This document shows positions 22,749 to 34,118 of a stretch of 64,000 nt of DNA, piece by piece. How positions within the stretch are numbered: the first letter of the stretch is position 1; the number at the start of each line of letters is the position of its first letter. This DNA is from Sporothrix humicola (lineage: Eukaryota; Ascomycota; Sordariomycetes; Ophiostomatales; Ophiostomataceae). The position numbers were made by a program, and so were the translations under genes. The notes under the pieces were generated by a model. It was given only the letters and a program-made list of their open reading frames with translations. It was not told where the DNA came from and searched no databases. Where the stretch lies: NCBI GenBank assembly GCA_021396245.1, contig WNYE01000079.1:62001-126000 (forward strand), given 5' to 3'.

Positions 22749-25700
22749 CAAGTGCAAATACAACATACAATAACGCACAAATCCACGTGGGAAAAGACCA
22801 GGGGATGTGGACGCAAAAGGAAAAAGTACATCCCCCGTGACAGAAAAAAGGAAAACTTCAGTTGTCCAGCTCCAGACTATGACAGACTGGGAACAAAATA
22901 CGCCATTTAGAAAACGATGCTAGACGGTATTGGAGCGCCGTGGGTTCCGCTCGACGTGGAGCATTTTGGATTTTTGGAAAATGAAGTTAAAAACTGCCCA
23001 GAAAATGAAAATGGGTTACCAGCTACCAGGAACCAGATGGGCCGCTTGCAACTGACATCGGGAAAATCCGTGCTGTGCCTGAAGCGTATCTCCGTCCAGA
23101 TTCATTTTTTTGAGTAAAAATCTATGACGGGGCTGAGTTCAGGCACTTTGAGCTTTGGGCACGTAAAAATCCAGCAAGAAATCCTTTGCTTGTCGATCGT
23201 TATGTTCCTTCACCTTGGAAGCTCCAACGGTGAAGAAATTCCACGTTCTGCGCCTTTCAACGCTGTCTTCTTTTATGTTTTCAACTTTGTTGTCTCTTTG
23301 CCGAAGAATGTCCACGTTTATCGCCTTTCTGCTGTCTCTTTTTTCTTCTCCCTTTCCTCAATGTCTTCCTTTTCTTTCCATCCCCTTCTTTTTACCTCCT
23401 TTTTCTCTTCTCTCTTTTCTTTTTCTTCTCTTCTCGAACGTGAAATTCTAGTTCCTCTGAGACATGTTCATCTCGCAAGGGAGAGGGGAAGCCGGCTTTG
23501 CGACTCAACGTACTCAAGGAACCTTGAGAATAACTCCAAAAGTGAGACAGAAAACCAACAGGCACTGAGACACGCAGTGTGCCATTGACCACCAAGTAAA
23601 CCAAAAAGATGCTCTAAAACAGGGGCGTGCCTGGCGCGACCACGAGCTGCCACGGCGTTCGGCGTCCACAAACCACCTTGGGCGTCGACGCCAACAGACA
23701 AAGCAGTTAAAATAGTGCCAATGCCCAGGCCCGTCGCTAGACTAGCCGTGACGGGCCAAGGGAGGGAGAAATACCAAAAAGGGGCGGGGAGACGAAGCGA
23801 GCTGAAGTTGAGGGGACTCGATGTCTTGGATGGGGCCTTGAGAGGGACCCCGAGGAAACTAGGAGGACAGAGGGCAAAGGAGGAAGAGGGACGGGAGCTC
23901 CAAAAAAAAAGGGGGGAAAGAAGACGAAGGATGACGGGGGCAGCCAAAGAGGGCACAAGAGAAAGAACGAAAAGAAAACCACGCGGTTGTAAGGCGACCG
24001 TTGGTGATAGATTGAAAACTCTGCCAATAAATCAAATAGTTAATTGAGTAATTGGACAGAATTTTGAAAATGACTGTCGGTGCTGAAAAGAGTCGCTCGA
24101 ATTGGCAAGGATATCCCTCATTGATCAGCGTGGGCAGTGGAATTGCCATGTGCTCGCCCTCTAGATCGTGGACAATCGCGGGAGAGCGACAATGTGGGCT
24201 CTGCAAGACGAAAAAGGGAGCAAAAAATCAGACAAGATCAACGGCCACAGAATGCCATTCTTCTCGCCACCTGTTTGCTCTCTCCCATTCATTTCTCATC
24301 TTCCCGTCTGTCTGTTCGTCTGTCAAACGACGGCAACACGAACCACATCAATGCTCGCTTGACTCGCTTGGTCCACCCGGGCTCCATTCCGCAAACACAT
24401 GCATAGGACATGTCGTTTTTTGTTTGCTTTTGAGGTAGCATTTGGTTGCTTTTTGGGTGTAATTCTGGGTCTGTTTCCTAATCATGATATTTTGCACTTT
24501 GGGATTGCTTTTTGCCATTGCTTTTTCTTGCAATTTTGAGGGTTTCCGCTGTTCATCTGCTTTCTTTTCCCATGTCCTGTCTCACATTCTCATTTTTCCA
24601 TGTTTTATCCTCACAAGATATCATACGTTTTTTATGTTCTAGGTTATTGCGCTTCCCCCTCCATCTTTCTCCATATCCCCTCTCTTTTCTCCTCAATGCC
24701 TATCGATGGCGCACACAATACAGCGCCGTCCCAACAACGGCAAGGCCAGCCGGCTAGCCATCTAAGCTAAGACATTCTAAAATGGCGGCACAGTGGGTCA
24801 AGGACATTGAGAGTTGATACAATGCTATTGTTAAAAAAACGAAGAGAAACAAGTGTGTGCAGTAAGGAAGGAAAAGAAAGAAAAGAAAAAGGAAAGAGAC
24901 CATGCAGCTTCCCGGATCATCGTCTCCATTCCTGTCCATGTCTATCCTTGCGGAGAATCGCAGGAACAGCTTCGACATCTGTTTCGCCATAAAACTACTT
25001 TTGCCAATCGTTGCCAGAACGAGGATGTTTTTGCGGAGGTTGCAAGGGCAAATAGTGTTTGAGCGACAGGGGAAGTGTGAGAATGGCACAAAATACTCGG
25101 AGGGTCGCAGAGTCACAGACTCGACGAGAACGAGAGCGAGGTTTTCTTGGGGCAACATCAGGAGAAAAAAGAAAAGAAAGTCAAACGGCGTTACAAGCAA
25201 ACAAGGCAAGCAGGGTTCACAAACGCAAGTAAAATGCGACGCTGTCGGGCAGGTCTCTCCAGATCGCCGCTCCTCACCTCAAAAAGGTCTCGAGAAGTCC
25301 TGAGAGGCCCCTCTTTATTTGCACCCTGGTCCAAAAATAAATACCACCTCGATTCTCGTGAGCAACCACAGTGCCACACACACTCACATACGCAATGACA
25401 CCCCGGTTCCAGCGATGGGCGATAACTGGTTTGGGTCGATTGTCCGCTGAGAGGGTGTGCTCATGTGCTGCACGAGCAAAAAATCCGAGCAAATACATGC
25501 AGGGGTGAAGGTGTGCTGTGTTGTCTTTTTACTGTGTTGTGTATTCTTTCTTTTCTTTCCTTTTTCGCCCTCCAATTAAGAAGCTCGTCACAGGGAAAGA
25601 CACTCCCCGCCAATAATCCAATGAGCGTAATACGACGTATATTATTGTTTTCTTTTTCTTGTGCAGCAAGTTACTAATAAGATTTTGCCAATGAGTCTAA

Positions 25701-26022
25701 AGAGGTCTGGATTTTGAGGCTGTTGGTTCCTTCAATGGCTTTTCTTATTTATGTGCTCCTTGCATGAGTTTCTTTCTTTTGCCAGCTGGCCACTGCGATT
25801 GTGGAGGTGCAGTTCATGGGAAACGGGACACGGGAAAGGGAAGAACGGAAGACGGCCGATAAAATAGCATGTTGGGGGATTGACACCCTCCCAAACAGAA
25901 ACTGGGAAAATCAAACTGACTGGTCATAAAATGGCCAACGACACTCGAATTTTGACCAAACAATCAGAGGCAATACAATCCATTACAAAAGGTACAGGAC
26001 TCGCAAGACAAGCGACAAAAAA

Positions 26023-26060
26023 GCACAAAAGTACAAAAGCACAAAAGCACAAAAGCACAA
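26023..26060. repeat. tandem octamer GCACAAAA, about 4.5 copies
   Basis: Four full units plus a partial unit; the second unit has T in place of C (GTACAAAA). It is a short minisatellite in the spacer with no associated gene. Confidence 0.95.
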
Positions 26061-27815
26061 GAGGAGATTGGATAGCTTGCACTCAATAAAAAATCACGGA
26101 AGATTTCCACACTGCTGGGTTGTGTGGGCATCTCTTGTTGTGTCCACTCAAGTCTTGTGTGTTGTGACTTCCAAGAGCCCTTTTGCACCCCTGTCTCACT
26201 CTTTGTAAGATACAATCCCCGCAGACCATCACAGAGCACCCCTGTCTCTTAAACTGTGGCTATGATGCAGGCAATTCTCGATACTTGTATGTACTTTTTA
26301 TGTTCAGGTAATACGCCGGAAGATGAGGACGAAAGGATGACAAGAAAGACGGTCAAAGCGACGTTTGAAGGTGGCAAGCAAAAAAGAAAGAGAGAGAGAG
26401 AGATAGCTCTGCAGGGAGACCGAGTTTGGTGCAAAAGTCGACATCAAATAGCGGACACTCCGTTTGCCCTGCAGAAGTCCTCTGCAGGAGCTGATATGCA
26501 AGGAGACTGGCAAACAGGCCAGAAAGGTCCCTGAGCCCGTACTTTTAGGCCTTCAAAGTTCTCTGCTGTGTATTCTTTCCTCTGTCTGTATTTTCTGTCT
26601 TTTCTTTCTGTCTTGCCTCACTCTTTATCGTCTCCATGTCTTGCTTTTGAGGTCTTTTTCTGCTACCCAGTTCGCTGTGGCGAGTTTTTCTGCTCGTTCC
26701 CCTTGCGCGAGGAGGGGAAAGCTCTCCACCCTTAGGTCCCCAAGTCCTCTTTTGGACCCATTAGATTGCCCCTAGATCACGTTAGGGTCCCCATCTCCCG
26801 TGCCCATAGCGGCGCGGGCAGAGCATCATTGGTGGGCAGGAACCACAGTGAAATGGAAAAATGGAAGACGAGATTCAGTGCAAGACGTCGTAAAATACTG
26901 AGTACAAAAGAGAAGGCAAAGACAAACGCAAGGGACAACCACGAGGATGTGGCTGCATGTGTCGGAATGCGACGCTGGACGATATGCAGGTCTAGGTCCG
27001 AAAATGACGGACTGTCAGAGTGCGAGACAGAAAAATAGTAGGGCAAGAATATCAATAGATTACTTGGAATATCAAAAGAAAAGTACAGAAAGAAGGAAGC
27101 AAATATGATGTATCGTGCTCATACTCGAGAAATGTACAAACGAACTGACACACCATTGCACGTGTAATCTCTGGACCTGGAAACATGACGAAAAAGACTG
27201 GGAAAAGAAGAAAAGCACAGAAAAGGAAGCAATGGCAAATAAGGTTTCCGCTCTCAAATGTGATATGTGAGTACTGAGATGGGAGGGTGTGAAGGCGTAA
27301 AAGAGGCAAACGACGGGCTGCAACGCTGCGGCTTACACGTATCTAGCTGGATTGCATCATGCTGCCGCACTGCACGGATGCAAACAAAGACAGATTGAAA
27401 AGGCAAGGGGAAGTGCAGGAGAAAAGGACAAAATAGAGAAACAGACGATGACAGAAGAAAACCTGGTTACGGAAAAAAGAGGCGTTGATCACCCACAGAC
27501 ACTTGACATGCAACGACGGCTCGTCGCTGTTCGGTTGAACTTGTCACAAAATTTTGAGGCTCGTGACTTGATGCCAGAAATTCGACTGGTTCAAAATAAG
27601 GAGGCAGGACAGCCAAAACAAGGGGCTCAGTACGGAGTAGTGTAAAGCTTACCATCACATCTATTACCCAGGCAAGAAAGGGGATTGGAGCATCATGATC
27701 GTCGGCTCCGCACTTGATATCGTCACCCGTTGATGGTCAAAAGAGGGAAGCCGGGAAAGGCACGGCACGTAGCCAATGGTCACAGACTAAAACTTGGTAG
27801 GAGAGATCATCAGCC

Positions 27816-27985
27816 TGTGTAGTATTTTATTTACCTTGGATATTACTATTTTAATTTATATTTATTTTGTACTTTATTTTGTTACGAGGGTTTTTTTCCT
27901 TTTTTTTTAAAAAAAAAACATGTGAGCGAAGAAAAGTAAATCAATAATAAATAAGCTAAAAATTCTCATAAAAAAAGAACACAAG
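27816..27985. repeat. AT-rich block with T/A palindrome
   Basis: About 170 nt strongly enriched in A and T, including TATTTATTTTGTACTTTATTTTG and a run of T followed directly by a run of A (about 27900-27918). It stands out against the roughly 48% GC of the surrounding spacer. It could be a replication or matrix-attachment-type element or a degenerate insertion, but nothing in the sequence decides this. Confidence 0.55.
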
Positions 27986-30900
27986 AATGTTGATCATTCA
28001 CGGTTATCTTGACAGGCTTCAACTGAGACAGAAAGAGCTTATGCACGTCGCCGTTTTACAGTCCTCCGTGCGTATCTGATGGCTGACGTGACTGGATACA
28101 CAAAAGGATCAATGTGCGAGTCACAAGTGCTGAAAAAAGCTGCGCAATTCTTCATCAACGCGCACATCGTCACGTTGAATGCGCCCCTGTCCTCAGTTCC
28201 TGTCCTGTCACATATTTTTTCCCCGTCACGAAGGCCCATCACTTGCCTTGGACGTGAGATTTCATATTTATGTAAAAGCATAGAGGAGACGAGGCTATTG
28301 TGTGATGTTTCGAAAGCTGCAGAGGTGCCTAACGCACGTCCTATTCGCCAGCGACGATCTTTTCTCTTTCTGCATACAAGAATGGGGAAATAATACGGTG
28401 ATCTGTTCTGGATTCACGAGTTTTTGTCTCTGAAATCTCGATTCTTCAGATCATGCAGAAAGGAGGGCAATGTGATTAAACATAAAAGGCATAACACTGA
28501 TGGGATTGTCACAGAATATCGTGAAATGGAGAAAAGGGGCCAGGAGGGTGTCGTTCTTGAAGAAAACACATCACGAATATGATAAAAATAGTGTGATGAA
28601 ATTGCTTCTGCATATTACAACAAACATCCAATAGACATCGTGTAGCTGGGTGGTGCACGAGAGCTGAACAAACCCCGTACAAGTGCATATTTCAAGCTTA
28701 ACCACCACTGACATAGTTCGTGAGCCACTATCGTGAATTCGTATGTGCGTGCGTACCCTCGGACCCGTTGTCATCCACCACTTTTCCACTTGTTTTGCAC
28801 TACTTTTTTCTTTCCTGTACGCCCCTCCTCTTCAAACCAACAAATGCGCAGTAGCTCGTCTGCATCTGGCCGTGAACGGTCGGCGAACGGACGTTTTTAG
28901 ATTTGCGTGTGCATTTTGTGTGTGATTCTGTGTGATTCTGTCTGTTTTTGCTGCCCACCATCTCTGTGCTAGCCTTACGAGATTTGCTTGCAATACCTGC
29001 TATTCGAGTCTACTTATCTGATTTTTCCTCTTTTTCCATCCTCCGGCAAAACACAGACGGGCACAGGAAAAAAAAGTCTATGTTTGTCCTATTTCTTTCT
29101 TTGTTTTCTCTGCCATCTCGATTTCCCTCTCCTCTATGATCCCGTATTTACCTCTGCCGTTCATCCGGCTGTTCGTCTTGTTTTTTCATTTTACTTCTTT
29201 TATGTTTGTCAGTATGATTTTTGCCTCCCTCCGTCAAGCATCTTTGCATGAGAGCACACCCGAATAATATGTTGTGGCTTGCTTAGCACCTTGATTACCA
29301 TCCAGGATAAGCATCAATGCTCAGGGCAGACAGGGACACACAAGAGGACACTATGCCCAAATATCAATCAATAGTCGTTTAATTGGCCGCCGTCGAGGGA
29401 GATAAACACGTTCCGTCCGGACATGGATCTAGCATCATCAAGACCGGAAAGACCGGATTGCGGATGGTCTGCACGAAAGGCGAGACCCTGTCTTTATGGC
29501 TGTAGATGGAGTCTCTCCAATGTACACACTTGTGCTGTCTAGACTCTGGTAATGCCTTCACCATGATCAAAGGTCTGGACCGCCAACCATGCCCATTTCG
29601 GGCCCATCTGAAAAGGCCGTAAGACGCCCACATCTCGTCGTCTTGGCTGATTTGCCTCTTTCTCTCTTCCAGCACCCACTCTCACACACACACTTTCTCT
29701 CTGTAAACAGTAGACATCCACAACCCCTCTATCAAAACACGTGTCGTGGGATCCTTCTGATGGGGCGTCGAGTGGCCAGAGCCGAATCCAGGGGCGAGGC
29801 TACACCCGTCCGGGGAAGGACCGTCCTGGTCAGTCAGTTGACCAGTGGCCGTTTTGTCCCAGTGTAGTGCACGTTGCGGTTCCCGTGACGGTGTGGCCGT
29901 AGACTGATGACCCTTTGCTCTACGAAGTAAGGTATGGCCTGCCAAGGTAAAATGGAGCTGGACGGCTTGAAGCCGTCAATGACAGAACAAAGATAAGTGG
30001 CCGTCCATCTGTGTGCATGAACATGTCGGGATGATGGAGTGCATCTCGCCCTGCATGGAGGTCACGGCCACACTTGAATCATCCCTTGTCGTGTTCCTGT
30101 GATCCTCTTTTTGACAATATCCCCTGTCTCTTTTGATGTCGATGATGTACACTTGGTCTAGTCTGTCATGGACTTCGTGGGGGCCAAAAAGTGGAATGGC
30201 CAGACGATATTCTCTGTCACCGGCCAAAGCTGACTCCATCTTTTGATATATTGACTGTCTTAAAAGATGGAGCGAAAAGCACAGAGCAGAAGGATGATAT
30301 CGTTCGAGTACTCAGTAGTCAGTATTGACCACAATTTTGTTCCTGAGTGAGAGGCCGAGCGAGAGCTTGAAGGCCACGTCTAAACTTGGATCTAGGCCTA
30401 AATGAGAACGGCAAACAAGTGAGATGTGTCTTGCACGGGCCGTACCTGGACCAAAACCAGGCGAACGAGACAAAGACAAACAAATCAGATGCTAGTTCGC
30501 CGCTTGGACTGGAGAGAGACACTTCTGAGATCAGCAACAAAAAAGTAAGAAAAGCAATGGCCAGGCTGTGGCCGATGATGAAGCCTTTAACGCTTTGTCC
30601 TGCGGTTCCCCAGCTGGCAGTTGATATCGTCAAAGCTGAGTATAGTAAGGCTAAGGCTCAGCGCAGACCCTTTTTTTCCTTTTGATATTTTGAAGCCATT
30701 GTTTCATCTGTCATGCACAGCTCTTGACTTTTCTATTTTTGCTTTTGTTTTCTTCCCTGTTTTGATCCCTCTTGATCCCTCCTGGTGATCGTTGCTTAAT
30801 CTCTTGGTCTCTCTCACCTGGCCTCTTTTCTCCCCTTTCCCCTTCCTCCTTCCTTCGTCTGCATCTCCAAGCTTGATCTTGCCTTGGCCTCGCTGCCATA

Positions 30901-33900
30901 CCATCGAGACCAAGCAAAACCCTTGTCTTGCTATATCGATATTCCCTTTTAACCTCTCGCCTGTACACTGTACATCATACGATGTGCTCAGGGCATCTCG
31001 TCATGTCGATCACTTTGCGAATCCACCTCCAGTCGTGGCAAGCATCATGGATGTCTGCGGGGAAAATCTTGTGCCCTCTTTCAGTATGTTGTTCTTGGAC
31101 ACTTGCCAACGCCCCCTTTATTTTCTTTTTTTGATGTCTGCAACGGCGACACATTGCGGCTGACAATGAAGCGGCTACCGGCAGATGGACTGGAACCCAC
31201 ATCTCGCATCTCGGCTCGAGAGACATGGGTCCAGCCGTACCAGCCAAAGAAGCAAACACACAAACAGCCGACTCGGTACCAGAAAAAAAGACGAAACAAA
31301 CGCACAACAAAAACTCCCCTCTCCCATAGGGCCAAGAACAGAGGGACACAGGAACACAAACCTTCATCTGTGCAAAGCAGTCGTGAGACGCACAGAGACA
31401 CTGTCTAGTGCGTACTAGATCCATCCAGATGGCCCGACTTTGACGTCGTTATCTCCCTTTTCGTCCTGACTTCTGCAGTTTTTCGAACCGTCTGTCTTGG
31501 ATACGCCAACAATGCACCAAATAAGACGATGCACCAAATAAGACGCCCGATGCCGTCCTCGGAGTAAACATGTCTTGGCTCGGCAATTTCAAGACAAGTC
31601 AAGAGGTGGGACACAGGGGAATAAGAAGAAACGAAAAGAAGGAGAAAAGAAGAGAAAGAGAGAGACATAAAGAGGAGAAAGGAAATCAAAGGGGCCCACG
31701 ATACAAGACATTGTCCACACAAAGGCGGTCGGACAGGAGCACGGTCACATTGTACGGCTGTTTCCCGAAAACGGCGGCGGCGGCGACACCAAAAAAGTGC
31801 TCCATGCATCCTGCCGTGGATCGTGAATCACAAAGTTGTGAACCATGAGAAATGTCTCTGCCGGGGTGGCACAGGCCGTGGCAGCCCGGTGCTCTGGCCG
31901 TTGTCTTGGTATCTTCTCATCCGACCGTCTCGCTGCCCTGTCATCTTGTAATATTGCCATCTTCAACTGAAGAGGAGACGTCAGGCCGGTTGCCTGATTG
32001 GGAAAACGAGAGAAACAGGCGAAACAAGACAACAACAAGACAAGATACAACACGAGCTATGGCTGATAGGGCGACTCGAGATCAGAAGGTTAAAGACTGA
32101 GACAGCATAGAGGAGTCTATCATCCCTCAATCACCTCATATGTCACACAGAGCAACTGACAGAAGAGTTCTAGACTCGAATGCCATCACACGAGAGGGGT
32201 CCAAGTGGTATGAAGGGTGCCACGAGAAGCGAGAAATAAATCGAAAGCGTCTTTGATGGCAACCTGCTGGAAAGGGCCAGTCAGGTTTGTTGATTAGTTG
32301 GGGACGGGCGATGAACGAAATCAAAGACCATTGCCTCACTTGACGCCACGATGACTCTGCTTGGAATGGAGGCAATACGATGATACTTGTTCTTCTTGGG
32401 GCCAATGCTGGGCCCTCCTCGCCCACTGGGATAGGAAGATGCGGTCCGCAACATCGCGATGCACACTGTACGTGGTTGCTAGGGCTTTGTCGTAACTATC
32501 CGAGGGTAACGGTGGTGTGAAACAGGATGGCACAATATCCCACGCCGTTGAAAGAGGAACCGGGATGCCGGACGGCCGGAGGTACAGAAAACGGGCGCAT
32601 GCTGCTGGGCGTCTGCGGTGGTTCCTCTGGTGGTTCAGAGAAAATAGAAAGAAAAAAGAAAAAAACGGACGACAGGTTGCCACATACTGCATGCGGTGGG
32701 GTTTTTTCCACCATGTTAAAAGTGCTAACACTGGCTGTTGTGCACAGCTTGCCTTTCGAGAGACCACACACCGGTAGGTACGACACGGTGATGCCGTGTT
32801 GGCATTGGGGAAGTGGTATCGAAGGATGACGTTCCGGAGACCACCCCAGCGAGAATGGGTGAAACCGTAGTGCACAAGGTTGGCAATGTCCAAAAGGTAC
32901 GCAAATGGCAACTTGCCGGAGGATATTGGTCGAAAGGAGTTGGGATGCACGAGAATAAGATTTCACGGGACACCGCGTAATGTTGCACGGGGCCCGGCTT
33001 CGATGATCGGGATCTGAAAAAGGGGCGTCAAAAACAAGTCGACAAATCGAAATGTCAACATTCCGACAAATCAAGAAAACACACTTGAGAGTGGGAGAGA
33101 TGCGAAAGGTTGAGATCGAGACAAAGACTCTCGAGACCCACGCGTCTAGAGTCGATCCGTAAATGATGACGTCTTGGCAATAGATCGACTTTGTAGAGGG
33201 CTGAATTTGTGGATTGCTGTGGAGTGAAGCTGTTGTCGGCAAGAGAAGACGAAATGGGGCAAAGAAGAAGATGACTGATGTCATGTCGTCGCGGGGCCAA
33301 TTGTTACGAGTCCAGACGGAAGAAGCGTAGGTGAAGAACAAGGTGAGGAAGGTGAGGTTGAGAAGGACGAAAATTAGGGGTACGGCGAACAATGAGACAG
33401 AAGAGGAAGTTACGGTCAAGCGCGGCGCGGCAGGAGTGCGTCAGGTGCAGTCCGTTCCTGCGCGTTTGTGGGCCCCCACTTTGTTGAAAAGGGTAAGAGG
33501 GAAGGAACCGGAGAGAAACGAGGTGCAAAAAATAAGAAAATTTGCAAAAAGGAAAGAGCGAAAGAGGGCAAGAAAAAAAACCGATCGGGATGGTGCGGAA
33601 GGTGCGGCTGGGATGTGTGCAGTTGATGTCCAAAGGCATCACCTCTGGAAGGACCGCAGGGGCCGAAGAAGGGAGAAGGAAAGAAACGAAAACAAGAAGA
33701 ATTAAGAATCAAACCGTGTTACAAGCGTGAGGACTTGAATTCGCGATCGACAGCACACACCAAGTACAAGTGCGCCCATTTCCATTTTTTACCTGGTTTG
33801 TGTAGGACAGACCTCAACCATTATCAAGGGCCTTTGCATCCCAATCCATACTTGTTTCCTAGAAGAATTTCGTTGTCCATATTTTTGTCTTTCTTCATCC

Positions 33901-34118
33901 CATCTCACAGTCTGCGCACCTTTTTTGTTGATATATCCAGCGTGCTCCCGTCGTTTGACTACCTAGCTGGATTTGTCGGGTCATCCATGGTCTGACTGAG
34001 ACACCGCCAGCCCTGCCGGGTCGAATTTTTAGCAACATCAGCCAATTCCAGGGGCGGACCGTTATTTACACTACTTTTTTGCACTTCATCTTCTCACTAT
34101 CCCACAATTTGTTCCATT
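27986..34118. other. gene-free region, distal part of the divergent spacer and upstream region of the ammonia-lyase
   Basis: No gene can be supported. There is a tandem TGTGATTCTG pair (28921-28940) and a 17-bp duplication (31512-31545). Three consecutive short minus-strand frames lie at 29379-30239. At 30319-30633 a minus-strand frame contains an intron-like segment (CCAG|GTACGG to CTCATTTAG). A 307-codon minus frame at 32496-33419 looks random in composition. The last few hundred bases should hold the ammonia-lyase promoter, but no TATA box or known operator stands out. Confidence 0.45.
31512..31545. repeat. 17-bp perfect tandem duplication
   Basis: ATGCACCAAATAAGACG occurs twice head to tail (31512-31528 and 31529-31545). 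It is a simple recent duplication in spacer DNA. Confidence 0.97.

Larger units (their letters stand above)
17352..27815. other. gene-free region, proximal part of a 16.8-kb divergent spacer
   Basis: The ankyrin gene leaves to the left and the ammonia-lyase to the right, so this is the first 10 kb of a shared upstream region. Visible items are poly-T runs (about 17390-17405 and 19832-19850), a compound TG/GA microsatellite (19022-19080), a CTTCTT triplet tract (about 20300-20325), pyrimidine blocks (about 23330-23450), an octamer repeat (26023-26060) and TACTCCGTA words (22740-22748, 27631-27639). Open frames up to about 210 codons exist but are low-complexity or change strand, and none shows a domain. 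No tRNA or rRNA was recognised. I cannot exclude non-coding RNA or short multi-exon genes. Confidence 0.5.

Noticed and set aside
23468..23956. 162-codon minus-strand frame with GLGIGTILTALSVG
   Set aside because: A single hydrophobic stretch in otherwise low-complexity Phe/Ser sequence; the opposite strand is also open. Not supportable.
31180..31215. T-arm-like word on the minus strand (GTGGGTTCCAGTCC)
   Set aside because: No D-arm or anticodon arm upstream and no acceptor-stem pairing.
32496..33419. 307-codon minus-strand frame upstream of the ammonia-lyase
   Set aside because: Composition is random-like (Ser, Phe, Cys, Arg scattered), no domain, and no splice context; probably chance in mid-GC DNA.
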